DNA of 64,000 nucleotides from Spirochaetales bacterium (GCA_003247135.1 QKAW01000038.1:1-64000), one strand, 5' to 3'; counted from the stretch's first letter, positions 54,931 to 64,000 are shown. The notes: generated from the sequence alone by a model not told the origin. Program-made: numbers and translations.

Positions 54931-57900
54931 TTCCATCTATAATATCAGGTCAGGTTAAAACAGGTATACAGGATTTCCTTCGTACTACTTTTCCATCTAG
55001 GGATAAAGTTTTTGGTCCTATGGTTGAAAACTTTTTAAATGATGAAGAACAACTTTTTAAGGGACCTTATGTATCTATTAAGTTACCGTTTAGAGGGGGT
55101 GATGTTAATGAAACTCATTTCCCGGATATTCCTCTTGGATTTACACCTTATCTTCATCAGCAAAAATCATTTAGAAGATTAAGTGAAGGTAACGAAAAGT
55201 CTACTATCGTTGCTACAGGTACTGGTTCAGGTAAGACGGAGTGTTTTTTATATCCTATTTTGGACTACTGTTATCATCATAGAGGTGAAGCTGGAATTAA
55301 GGCTATCATTATCTATCCTATGAATGCTTTAGCAAATGATCAGGCTAAAAGATTTGCAGAGACCATTGCAAGTTATGATCATTTAAATGGGAATCTGAAT
55401 GTTGGTTTATATATAGGTGGTGATGATAATAAAACAGCTGTTATGACTAAAGATCAGGTTATTACAGACAAAAATGTTCTAAAGGATAATCCTCCAGATA
55501 TTCTTTTAACCAACTATAAAATGTTAGATCTGTTAATGGTTAGGGAGAAAGATAGTGTTATATGGAAACATAATAATACGGAGACATTAAAGTATATTGT
55601 CGTTGATGAGTTACATACATTTGATGGTGCTCAGGGAACAGATTTAGCATGTCTGATTAGAAGGTTAAAGTATAGATTGTCTACACCAGAAAACTTTCTA
55701 TGCTGTGTTGGAACATCTGCAACAATTGGTGGTCCTGAGGATGCTGATAGTTTAAGAGCCTATGCTTCATCCATGTTCCAGGAAGAGTTTGATTCCGGTT
55801 CAGTTATATTAGAAGAGACTGTTTCTGCTGCGGAGTTTTTACAAGATCATGAGATAGATAGAGATAGTACTTTGTTTATTGATGATATATTACAGTTAGA
55901 TAGTAGCGTATATCCTACTCCTGAATCTTTTATTGAAGCACAGTCTAAGGTTTGGTTTGGTAATAAACTGAATCTAAAGAATCTCAATAGTTTGGAGTTC
56001 AAGCAACAGTTAGCTGAAGTTCTGCTATCTCATGATATATTTCAGCAATTTATATTGGCAATTGATGGAGTTATTTGTACAGAATCAGAACTGGAAGCAA
56101 TTATTGGTAGAATTGTACATGATTTCAATATTGAATCTGATCATATTCCTCAACTAACAGTCAGTTTAGTATCTTTAATAGCATGGGCCAGAAAACCAGG
56201 GCTAGAAAGAGAAAGACCATTTTTAGATATAAGGTATCAACTCTGGTTAAAAGAGATGAGCCGATTAGTCGCTACAGTTAGTACAGACCCTTCACCTGAG
56301 CTAAAGTTTAATGATGATATTGGACCTGATGAAGAGTTTAAGACTCTACCAGTTGTTTATTGTAATGAATGTCATGCTACAGGCTGGGGTACAACCAAGT
56401 CTGATAGTGAAAGTATATTTGAAAGTTCTATAGATAAATTTTACGAAAGGTATTTCTCTTTCTCGAAAACTACACACGTTCTTTATCCCGTAGAAGATCA
56501 TGTTGCATATCAGGATAAAATGATAACAGTTTGTAAGGATTGTTTATGCATTGAAGCTTTAAATGGAAGCAGATGTGAAAGTTGTGGATCTGAAAATTTA
56601 ATTAAAGTATTTAACTATAATCCAAGGAAAGAGACAAAGAATAATAAAACTATAGGTTCCCACGATTGCCCATTTTGTAATGCTAACAACAGTTTGACAA
56701 TTGCCGGTAGAAGATCATCTAGCCTTATTAGTGTAGCTCTTTCATCTCTTTATGCCTCTACATATAATGATGATAAAAAGGTTTTAACATTCTCTGATTC
56801 TGTTCAGGATGCAGCCCATAGAGCCGGATTCTTTGAAGCTAGAACATGGCGTTTTAATTTTAGAATGGCCTTAAAGCAGTTCCTTGATAATTATAAGGGT
56901 GAGAAGTTATCTCTATCTAATATTAGTACCAAATTTATTCACTGGTGGAAAGGTGATGATATTGAAAGCTTTATAGGGACATTTATACCTCCTGATATGG
57001 AGTGGTTACAGTCCTATCAGGATTTCAAAGAGAAAGGTGATAGGTGTGATAATAGAGAGCTTCTTGAACTAATAGAGAGAAGAATAGATTGGGAGATAAC
57101 AAGTGAGTTTGGATATAATGCTCCTATAGGAAGAACTCTTGTAAAAACACTTTCAGCAACTGCTGAGTTAAACTATGACAAAATTGATGATGTCGTTATA
57201 GAAACTATTGAAACTCTCAGAAACTCTATAGGGGATTTATCAATTCAGAGTCGTGATATGAAAAATTTTATTGTAGGTCTATTAACTCATATAAAGTATA
57301 GAGGTGGGATCGATCATCCGGCTTTAGGAATTTATCTTAATAAATCTTGTAGTGGTTATGCTTTCTCTCATATTGGTGAAAATTTTAAATTTATGCCTAA
57401 TAAGAGTCAGAGTTCCAGGCTTCCTGAGTTTGTAAAATTAGCTGGTAAAAGTTCTGGGAATCTACATCCTATGATATCAAGTTCAAGTAATAGTGCTAGA
57501 AATTGGTTTGAGAGCTGGATGGAGAAATGTTTTCTTCATAATACTTCGAATATAGAAGTTTATAAAGATGAGTTCTTTAAGACCTTAACTGACAAACTAG
57601 TTGAATCAGACCTACTTATAATTAAATATGGTAATGATAATGAAGAGATCTTTGCTATAAATCCTGAATATTTAAGCATAGGTTCTGATGTAATACAATT
57701 TAGGTGTAATACATGTTCACATCCAGTACAGATCTATAAAGCTATATCTGATAATTGGGATAATATTCCCTGTCTACAGAAAGGCTGCCATGGATCTTAC
57801 TCAATAGAAGACCAAGACTCAAATTATTACCAGAAACTATATAGTAATGGTGACGTAAGCAGAATTTTCAGTGCAGAACACACTGGGTTGCTATCCAGAA

Positions 57901-60900
57901 AAGGACGTGAAGAGTTAGAAGCTAGTTTTATTAATAGAACAAGATCTATTGATCCTAACCTTCTTTCTTGTACACCTACTTTGGAAATGGGTATTAATAT
58001 TGGAGATTTATCATCTGCTGTTCTATGTAGTGTTCCGCCCAATCAAGCAAATTATCTGCAACGAATTGGTCGTGCAGGAAGAAAAGATGGAAATTCCTTT
58101 CTTTTAACTGTTGCTGCCGGGAGTCCCCACGATCAATATTTCTATTTGGAGCCAAAAGAGATGCTCTCTGGTAGAGTTCCTGCTCCTCATATATACCTTA
58201 ATGCTCCTGCTGTTTTAGAGCGGCAGTTTGTCGCATTCTGTTTTGATAATTGGATAAAAGATAAAGATCCGAATATTATAATTCCAACCAAAATGTATAT
58301 GGTTTTTAAGGAGTTTGACTCTCCTGAAAGAGATGGCTTCCCTTACAACCTTTTTTCTTATATTGATTTACATAGAACTGAACTTCTTAATAATTTTATT
58401 TCACTATTTGAAGGAGAGTTAGAGCTTTCTGCTAAAGTATATATAGAAAATTTTGTTCTTGGTGATAATAAGGAAATTCCATCCATTGAAGATAAAATTA
58501 AGTCTAATATTGATATTTTTAGAAAAGAGCAAGAAGGTCTAAAAAAGCGATATAGAGATATAAAGTCTAAAATTCGTGAGATGGATAGTTCAACAGTTAG
58601 AGATAATAATTTTGATGAAGAGTATGCAAACCTTAAATCAGAAGCTTATGCTTTATTATCATTTATTAGAACAAATGATAGAAAACAGCTGTACAATTTT
58701 TTGACAGATGACGGATTACTTCCAAATTACGCATTCCCTGAGGCAGGAGTAATACTTAAGTCTGTTGTTCTTTCAAAGAATACAAGGTCTGATAGATCGT
58801 CTAGCTATATTACAAGGACTTTTGAGTATGAAAGAAGTGCTAAGAGTGCTATACGAGAATTAGCTCCTGAAAACTATTTTTATGCTGAAGGAAGAAAAGT
58901 TAAAATAGATCAGATAGATCTTACTGCTTCAGAAATGGAAACATGGCATATATGCGATAGGTGTAGTTATTCAATTCCTGAGGCTAAAATGGAAGATACT
59001 CAAAACTGTCCTCGATGCAATAGTCAAATGTGGTCTGATAAATCTCGGACTAGGACGATGGTAAAATTAGCTCAAGTTTATGCTACAACTATGGATAAAG
59101 AGAGTAGAATATCAGATGATTCTGATTCCAGAACTCCGGTTTTCTATAATCAACATGTTCTATTTGATACTTCAGAAGAGTTTATTACACAATCCTGGCA
59201 AATTGAAAATGATGAAGTCCCCTTCGGTTTTGACTATATCTCCCAGGCAAGCTTTAGAGAAATTAATTTTGGTCCTGTAAGAAATACGGATGAGACTTTA
59301 AATATTGACGGAAAAGAGATTGAAGCTAATGGTTTTAAGATATGTAAAGAGTGTGGTAAGGTTCTTGATGAAAATAGTGAAGCGAATCATTCAAAAAGAA
59401 ATTTAAGACATTCAATTACATGTTCGTATAGAAATCGTGCTGATGATAGGGATGCATTTGTTAATAGTGTATTTCTTTATCGTGACTATGTCTCCGAAGC
59501 TATAAGAATTCTTTTACCAGTTCAGGATCTTGATGAAGAGTGTTCAATAGAATCTTTAATTGCAGCTATTTTTTTAGGCTTAAAAATGAAATTTGGTAAT
59601 GTTAATCACATATCTTCTACTTTGATATCTGAACCAACAGAAGAAGAAAATGTTAGAAGAATTTATTTAGCTCTATATGATACAGTTCCAGGTGGAACAG
59701 GTTATTTAAAACAGTTAATGACAGAACCAAAAGAGATGTTAGAGGTTCTAAAGTTATCACTAGAAGCTCTTAGATCTTGTGAATGTAATGAAACCGAAAA
59801 AGATGGGTGTTACAGGTGTCTACTTGTCTATAGGCAAAGTCGAAAAATGAATCTTATTTCCAGAGATGGTGCTATTAATTTATTAAGTAAGCTAGTTAAA
59901 CCTGAAAATAAAATAAAGAAAGTAGAATCTTTAAAAGATATTACTTTTAATAGACTGTTTGATAGTGAACTAGAACAAAAATTTATTGAGAGTTTAAGGG
60001 CTAGTAAAACTATTATTGGTGGAGAACATATTGATCTTAAGAAATATACCAATACTCCTGGAGGAAATCCAGGTTGGTATGTTATTGTTGGAGAGAATCA
60101 TTATATAATTGAGCCTCAAGTTAATATCGGGCACAGTAGTGGTTCTCCATTTCCATCAAAGCCAGATTTTGTTATATATCCCAAGAAGAATAGCATAACC
60201 TCCGGTTTAATCAAACCTATAGCTGTGTTCACAGATGGATATAAATATCACAAAGATATTATCCATGAGGATATGGCAAAAAGAATGTCTATCGTAAAAT
60301 ATGATAATCACTTTATATGGTCTATAACGTGGAATGATTTAGAAAGGAATAATGATAGAAAACTTAATTACTACACTGTATTCAATAGTTTTCAGAAAAT
60401 CATGAATACATGTGAAGTCGATAATCCCCACTTTATTGATAGGAATAATTCATTTAGGCTTTTACTTTTATTATTAGAAAATTACAATGTTGAATGGTTT
60501 AGAAAATATGTTTTTGGATTGTCACTAAGTGTTTTAGGTACCCCTAAGATGAAAGATATGAGTAGCTTAAGGAATTCTTGGATCAATAATAGTCTTCAAG
60601 AAGCTTTTGAGGACAATATAGGAGCGAATTGTTTTGGTTTTAATAAAAATCTTACTAGTGCAGGTATTGTTTTCCTAAAGCATTATACTTTTTTAGAAAG
60701 TAATGATTATCTTGGACGAAAATATGAATCATTGTATACTTACCTTTTATACAATGATAAAAGCAGTTTTAATAGCAAGGATGATGAGTTAATATCATGG
60801 AATTCTTTTCTTTATTTATACAACTTACTACAATTTTTACCAAACACAAAATGCCTTACTCAAAAAGGTTTAGATGAATCTATTTTTGATGCAATTAATT

Positions 60901-61205
60901 TTTCTTCCGAAGATATTGAAGTAGAAGTTCATCAGGATATTAAAGATATTATGGAGCTTACTGATCACGAGTTTGATGAAATCTTGTTACAATTAAGAGG
61001 TAATTTTATACCTGAGGCCTATTATGAGCTTTGTAATACCAGAGGCGACTGTATTGGTCAGGCTGAATTAGCCTGGGTTGATTTAAAATATGCAATTGTT
61101 GACGATGATGAAAATAATAATGTCTGGAAAGAAAATGGCTGGAGCATTTATACTAAAGATCAAGTCAATGATTTTATTTTAAATTTTAACGAGGAGAGAG
61201 ATTAA
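54927..61205 (+). CDS. giant DEAD/DEAH helicase with DUF1998 (DruE/DrmA-B/DpdJ-like)
   Basis: A 2092-residue helicase. Walker A is GTGSGKT (98-104), motif II DELH (227-230), motif III GTSATIG and motif VI QRIGRAGRK from residue 1045. Zinc-like Cys clusters appear in CNECHATGW, CKDC with CESC, and CPFC. DUF1998 follows (DTVPGGTGYL near 1590; C-E-C and CYRC near 1620-1640). The last 350 residues include KPDFVIYPKK and AVFTDGYKYH, like a Vsr/DUF559 nuclease fold lacking its catalytic Glu. DISARM carries the helicase and DUF1998 parts as two genes; here they are one, as in Druantia DruE. Confidence 0.9.
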   Translation: MIPSIISGQVKTGIQDFLRTTFPSRDKVFGPMVENFLNDEEQLFKGPYVSIKLPFRGGDVNETHFPDIPLGFTPYLHQQKSFRRLSEGNEKSTIVATGTGSGKTECFLYPILDYCYHHRGEAGIKAIIIYPMNALANDQAKRFAETIASYDHLNGNLNVGLYIGGDDNKTAVMTKDQVITDKNVLKDNPPDILLTNYKMLDLLMVREKDSVIWKHNNTETLKYIVVDELHTFDGAQGTDLACLIRRLKYRLSTPENFLCCVGTSATIGGPEDADSLRAYASSMFQEEFDSGSVILEETVSAAEFLQDHEIDRDSTLFIDDILQLDSSVYPTPESFIEAQSKVWFGNKLNLKNLNSLEFKQQLAEVLLSHDIFQQFILAIDGVICTESELEAIIGRIVHDFNIESDHIPQLTVSLVSLIAWARKPGLERERPFLDIRYQLWLKEMSRLVATVSTDPSPELKFNDDIGPDEEFKTLPVVYCNECHATGWGTTKSDSESIFESSIDKFYERYFSFSKTTHVLYPVEDHVAYQDKMITVCKDCLCIEALNGSRCESCGSENLIKVFNYNPRKETKNNKTIGSHDCPFCNANNSLTIAGRRSSSLISVALSSLYASTYNDDKKVLTFSDSVQDAAHRAGFFEARTWRFNFRMALKQFLDNYKGEKLSLSNISTKFIHWWKGDDIESFIGTFIPPDMEWLQSYQDFKEKGDRCDNRELLELIERRIDWEITSEFGYNAPIGRTLVKTLSATAELNYDKIDDVVIETIETLRNSIGDLSIQSRDMKNFIVGLLTHIKYRGGIDHPALGIYLNKSCSGYAFSHIGENFKFMPNKSQSSRLPEFVKLAGKSSGNLHPMISSSSNSARNWFESWMEKCFLHNTSNIEVYKDEFFKTLTDKLVESDLLIIKYGNDNEEIFAINPEYLSIGSDVIQFRCNTCSHPVQIYKAISDNWDNIPCLQKGCHGSYSIEDQDSNYYQKLYSNGDVSRIFSAEHTGLLSRKGREELEASFINRTRSIDPNLLSCTPTLEMGINIGDLSSAVLCSVPPNQANYLQRIGRAGRKDGNSFLLTVAAGSPHDQYFYLEPKEMLSGRVPAPHIYLNAPAVLERQFVAFCFDNWIKDKDPNIIIPTKMYMVFKEFDSPERDGFPYNLFSYIDLHRTELLNNFISLFEGELELSAKVYIENFVLGDNKEIPSIEDKIKSNIDIFRKEQEGLKKRYRDIKSKIREMDSSTVRDNNFDEEYANLKSEAYALLSFIRTNDRKQLYNFLTDDGLLPNYAFPEAGVILKSVVLSKNTRSDRSSSYITRTFEYERSAKSAIRELAPENYFYAEGRKVKIDQIDLTASEMETWHICDRCSYSIPEAKMEDTQNCPRCNSQMWSDKSRTRTMVKLAQVYATTMDKESRISDDSDSRTPVFYNQHVLFDTSEEFITQSWQIENDEVPFGFDYISQASFREINFGPVRNTDETLNIDGKEIEANGFKICKECGKVLDENSEANHSKRNLRHSITCSYRNRADDRDAFVNSVFLYRDYVSEAIRILLPVQDLDEECSIESLIAAIFLGLKMKFGNVNHISSTLISEPTEEENVRRIYLALYDTVPGGTGYLKQLMTEPKEMLEVLKLSLEALRSCECNETEKDGCYRCLLVYRQSRKMNLISRDGAINLLSKLVKPENKIKKVESLKDITFNRLFDSELEQKFIESLRASKTIIGGEHIDLKKYTNTPGGNPGWYVIVGENHYIIEPQVNIGHSSGSPFPSKPDFVIYPKKNSITSGLIKPIAVFTDGYKYHKDIIHEDMAKRMSIVKYDNHFIWSITWNDLERNNDRKLNYYTVFNSFQKIMNTCEVDNPHFIDRNNSFRLLLLLLENYNVEWFRKYVFGLSLSVLGTPKMKDMSSLRNSWINNSLQEAFEDNIGANCFGFNKNLTSAGIVFLKHYTFLESNDYLGRKYESLYTYLLYNDKSSFNSKDDELISWNSFLYLYNLLQFLPNTKCLTQKGLDESIFDAINFSSEDIEVEVHQDIKDIMELTDHEFDEILLQLRGNFIPEAYYELCNTRGDCIGQAELAWVDLKYAIVDDDENNNVWKENGWSIYTKDQVNDFILNFNEERD

Positions 61206-63331
61206 TGGCAAAACTACAACATGATATTACACTAGTTTTAGGGGCAGATTTTTTATCATCATTTGCTAATTTACCTCGTAAAATACAAACAAAAGTTACT
61301 AAGTTTATTGGTGGTTTTAAAGATAATCCTACAGCGAATTCCTATAATTATGAAACACTTCATACTAGAGATAAACATTTAAGATCTGTAAGGATTGATC
61401 AAGATTATAGAGGAATAATATATAAACCAGATACTGGAGATATGTATATTCTAACTTGGGTTGATAAGCATGATGATGCTTATGCATGGGCTCAAAATAA
61501 AGTTTTTCAAGTTCATCCTGTTACAGGTTCTTTACAAATGATTGATTATTCTGAGATTGATGCAACAAGCGATGTAAGTAGTAGTGATTCAGATAATCAA
61601 AAGTCCGGTATATTTAGTGAGTTTAGAGATAGAGAATTAATATCTGTAGGAGTTCCTGAAGCTGTAATCCCATTTATACGACAGATGAAAATTGAAGAAG
61701 ACCTGGACGCAGCGGAAGGGAAAATCCCTCAAGAAGCCTGGGAAGCACTATATCTATTGTATGCAGGTGAGTCTCTGCAAGAGGTATACAATACCGTCGT
61801 ACAGCAAGAGAGTGTAGATACAACTGATATTAAAACTTCACTTCACAATAGTGATTCTCAAAGACGATTTGTGATTATTACTGAAGATGAAGAATTAAAG
61901 GGTATATTAAGTTATCCATTGGATGCTTGGCGTGTGTTTTTACATCCAGCCCAGAGAAAAACTGTATCTATAAATGCTAATGGACCAGTTAGAGTTCTTG
62001 GTGGAGCAGGGACAGGAAAGACTGTTGTTGCCATGCATAGAGCAAAATGGTTGATTGAGAATGTATTTACTAAGCCTACTGATAAAATCTTGTTTACTAC
62101 ATATACAAAGAATCTTGCTTCAGATATTAAGGAGAATCTATCCACAATATGTACAACTGAGCAGTTAAAAAAAATTGAAGTAGTTCATATAAATGCATGG
62201 GTTTCTGATTTTCTAAGGAAAAGATCATATAAATACTCTTACGTTACACCATCAGAAAGTAGAGATTTATGGGATGAAGCCTATTTACTTTACGATGGAG
62301 AAGATGAATTAAATGTTCAGTTCTTTAAGGATGAGTGGACTCGGATTATTCAGCAACAAGAAATTTCTACAGAAAAGGGTTATCTCAAGGCAAAAAGAAC
62401 AGGGCGTGGTAGAAGTCTTCAAGTAGGTCAAAGAAAAGCTTTATGGAAGGTTTTTGCAGAATATAGACAATTACTAGATCATAGAATGAAGTTTGAGTAT
62501 GAAGATGCTGCCAGAGCTGTAAAACATATACTATTACAATCAAAAGATATTCTTCCTTATAGGAGTGTCATTGTCGATGAGGCTCAGGATTTAGATTTAA
62601 TAACGTTCAAACTACTACATTCAATAGCTACGAATAATAGTAATAACAATATGAATCAACTGTTTATTACAGGGGATAGTCATCAGAGAATTTATGGAAA
62701 TAAAATTGTACTATCAAAGTGTGGGATTGATATTAGAGGGCGAAGTAGAAGGCTAAAAATAAATTATAGAACTCCTGAAGAAATTAGGTCTTGGGCTCAG
62801 AAGGTATTGGATAATAATGAGTTTGATGATCTGGATGGTGGAATTGACTCTATGAAAGGATATCGTTCAGTTCTTCATGGTGAAGCTCCTTCTATTAGAA
62901 TTTGTAATTCTTTCTCAGAAGAGGTCTCTGAAATTATTGCATATATTGTTAGTCTTATTAGAGGTGGTTCAAAGGAAGAGGCTATTTGTATTTCTGTAAG
63001 AACAAATGAGCTTGTAGATAGATATAGAGGTGCACTCGAGGCCCAAGGCAAAGATGTCTATGTTGTAAATACAAAAGATGACCTTAGAAAACCCGGGATT
63101 AGAATTGCTACGATGCATAGAGTGAAAGGGTTAGAATTCAATCATATGATATGTCCTAGTGTTAATAAAGATATAGTTCCTCTTAAGTCAGTACTTTACA
63201 CACAAGATAATGAGTTGGCAAAAGAGGAGTTTGAAACTAAAGAAAAATCCCTCTTTTATGTTGCATTAACTAGAGCTAGGAAATCAGTGCTTATTACATG
63301 TTGTAATGAGCCTAGTTCATACATTAAATAA
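61205..63331 (+). CDS. RelE/ParE-like domain fused to UvrD-type helicase
   Basis: A 708-residue fusion. Residues 1-100 look like a RelE/ParE-type toxin fold (FANLPRKIQTKVTKFIGGF, then LRSVRIDQDYRGIIY and LTWVDKHDDAYAWA). From about 245 follows a superfamily 1 helicase: GAGTGKT (267-273), DEAQ (458-461), TGDSHQRIYG, NYRTPEEI, ATMHRVKGLEF and YVALTRAR. The helicase motifs are complete. Such fusions occur in stand-alone contexts too, but here its ATG shares one base with the previous stop, tying it to the operon. Confidence 0.9.
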   Translation: MAKLQHDITLVLGADFLSSFANLPRKIQTKVTKFIGGFKDNPTANSYNYETLHTRDKHLRSVRIDQDYRGIIYKPDTGDMYILTWVDKHDDAYAWAQNKVFQVHPVTGSLQMIDYSEIDATSDVSSSDSDNQKSGIFSEFRDRELISVGVPEAVIPFIRQMKIEEDLDAAEGKIPQEAWEALYLLYAGESLQEVYNTVVQQESVDTTDIKTSLHNSDSQRRFVIITEDEELKGILSYPLDAWRVFLHPAQRKTVSINANGPVRVLGGAGTGKTVVAMHRAKWLIENVFTKPTDKILFTTYTKNLASDIKENLSTICTTEQLKKIEVVHINAWVSDFLRKRSYKYSYVTPSESRDLWDEAYLLYDGEDELNVQFFKDEWTRIIQQQEISTEKGYLKAKRTGRGRSLQVGQRKALWKVFAEYRQLLDHRMKFEYEDAARAVKHILLQSKDILPYRSVIVDEAQDLDLITFKLLHSIATNNSNNNMNQLFITGDSHQRIYGNKIVLSKCGIDIRGRSRRLKINYRTPEEIRSWAQKVLDNNEFDDLDGGIDSMKGYRSVLHGEAPSIRICNSFSEEVSEIIAYIVSLIRGGSKEEAICISVRTNELVDRYRGALEAQGKDVYVVNTKDDLRKPGIRIATMHRVKGLEFNHMICPSVNKDIVPLKSVLYTQDNELAKEEFETKEKSLFYVALTRARKSVLITCCNEPSSYIK

Positions 63332-63343
63332 AGAGGGTGGGCA

Positions 63344-63500
63344 ATGCCAGAGAATAATTTTATAAAAATAAAGCCAAAAGAAATAGCAGTAGATAATAGT
63401 AAAAAGTCTATTTTTAATTCAATTAATTTTGACTCTAAAAAAATATGACTTTTTAGTAGAAAAAATTAAAGAATTGCCAAGCTTTGTACGTAAGCTATAA
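63344..63500 (+). pseudogene. broken 3' gene of the helicase operon
   Basis: A small frame begins 12 bases after the UvrD stop with GAGGGTGGGC as ribosome site. It reads MPENNFIKIKPKEIAVDN onward for 34 codons and stops at 63448. Removing one A from the seven-A run near 63437-63443 would continue it as KKYDFLVEKIKELPSFVRKL to 63500. It then meets GTAAGC at 63490, which looks like an IS66-type end. So this seems to be the N-terminus of a further operon gene, frameshifted and cut by an insertion. Confidence 0.55.
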
Positions 63501-63753
63501 TTAATCCCTCCTTGAAGAATTTTAGAACTGATTTATACTCCATAAAAAATGGAGGAGTAAATGAAAAAAAGGCAAATCCGAGATTGGAGAGCATTAATAA
63601 CAGAACAGGAAAACAGTATTGATATTTTTTGTAAAGAAAAGGGAAGTCATTATACGTCTTTTTATAAAAATAGGAAAAAATTCCAAGGCTCAAATTTTGT
63701 AGAATTTAAAAAGGTATTAAATTCACTGTTTTCTGCAAAATAGTAATACCCAG
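63490..63753 (+). mobile_element. left part of an IS66-type element
   Basis: GTAAGC at 63490 fits the start of IS66-family inverted repeats. It is followed by a tnpA-like gene and then interrupted by another element near 63754. A hairpin CTCCAT/ATGGAG (63538-63554) would hide the ribosome site of tnpA. The other end and the transposase genes are outside this window or lost. Confidence 0.5.
63561..63743 (+). CDS. IS66 accessory protein TnpA-like, short
   Basis: A 60-residue helix-turn-helix protein: RDWRALITEQENSIDIFCKE then SHYTSFYKNRKKF. This is the opening pattern of IS66 OrfA/TnpA (WxxLIxEQxxSGLSxxxFCxExG). Family members are usually longer, near 100 residues, so it may be truncated by the element that begins just downstream. 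GGAGGAG precedes the ATG. Confidence 0.6.
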   Translation: MKKRQIRDWRALITEQENSIDIFCKEKGSHYTSFYKNRKKFQGSNFVEFKKVLNSLFSAK

Positions 63754-64000
63754 TGTTGCAATGAAATAATACACACTTCTGCAATGTAAATTCCCCATAA
63801 TTGCAAAAGCCACAGTAAACACCGGGATGGGTAGCCGACCTTTAGATTGACAGATCTTTTTAAGGGGGGCTAAAGCAAAGGATGCTTACTATGGCAGATA
63901 CAATTGATATCAGAGAAATGTTTTTTTCAGAAGGAATAAATAAAAAAGAAATTTCAAAAGAAACATGTTTTGATAGAAAAACTGTGAGTAAATATATTTT
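63754..64000 (+). mobile_element. left end of an IS21-type element (runs off window)
   Basis: TGT starts at 63754 and TGCAATG repeats follow at 63757 and 63780, with TTGCAAAA at 63801. Repeated subterminal sites are typical of IS21-family ends. An IstA-like frame follows. Confidence 0.55.
63891..64000 (+). CDS. IS21 transposase IstA, N-terminal fragment (cut by window edge)
   Basis: The frame reads MADTIDIREMFFSEGINKKE then ISKETCFDRKTVSKYIF to the window end. This is the N-terminal helix-turn-helix of IS21-family IstA (IRxLxxxGxSxxEIAxxxGxSRKTVxKYL). AAAGG lies nine bases before the chosen ATG; an in-frame ATG at 63882 is possible. The catalytic part is outside the window. Confidence 0.75.
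   Translation, partial: MADTIDIREMFFSEGINKKEISKETCFDRKTVSKYI

Noticed and set aside
1-64000. CRISPR arrays, tRNA and rRNA genes
   Set aside because: I saw no regularly spaced repeats, no cloverleaf with CCA-type ends and no conserved rRNA segments on either strand.

Overview
The window is AT-rich DNA with tightly packed genes, many overlapping by 1 to 14 bases. Lipoprotein-type signal peptides end in W-S-C or W-S-V-S-C. The mix of chemosensory genes, OmpA/FlgD-type envelope repeats, sugar ABC transport and glycosidases best fits a free-living saccharolytic spirochaete. That assignment is an inference from gene content and style; no rRNA or other marker gene is present.

Positions 1-19,300 hold a lipoprotein hydrolase, a family 3 glycosidase lipoprotein, a TSUP exporter, and then a nine-gene chemosensory operon (3832-15499): MCP, CheW, a small CheW-like protein, CheB, CheR, a CheA-receiver hybrid, two adjacent class III nucleotide cyclases and a second MCP. 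The residues normally used for phosphotransfer are missing in CheA P1, in the CheB receiver and in both cyclase receivers. The two cyclases carry complementary halves of one catalytic site, so the likely output is a second messenger made by an obligate heterodimer. A GGDEF cyclase and a PilZ protein follow. Next come an iron alcohol dehydrogenase and an ABM-fold protein.

Positions 19,300-27,200 hold an OmpA/FlgD-repeat lipoprotein, a membrane PAS-like protein, a KtrAB-type K+ uptake pair whose channel subunit has an extra N-terminal four-helix region, a YedF-like protein and an ABC exporter. Positions 27,200-41,630 are a sugar island. It contains a family 2 glycosidase, two near-twin LacI regulators, an Rbs/Mgl-type ABC transporter, an AraC regulator fused to a sugar-binding domain, a rhamnose-mutarotase-like protein, an oxidoreductase, a lactonase-like amidohydrolase, a MaoC hydratase and a URO-D-like protein. 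A 12-bp palindrome, GCWAAATTTWGC, recurs just upstream of its promoters.

Positions 41,630-64,000 are an accessory region. Scars of a tyrosine recombinase and an RHS protein flank a VapBC toxin-antitoxin module. Then comes a 20-kb operon of six overlapping genes: a sigma-70 factor, a RecQ-like helicase, a SNF2/DrmD-like helicase, a 1563-residue adenine methylase, a 2092-residue DEAD-helicase/DUF1998 protein and a RelE-like/UvrD fusion. It resembles a hybrid of DISARM class 1, Druantia and Dpd parts and is the best candidate for an undescribed defence system. Its 3' end is interrupted by an IS66-type element, itself apparently split by an IS21-type element that runs off the window.
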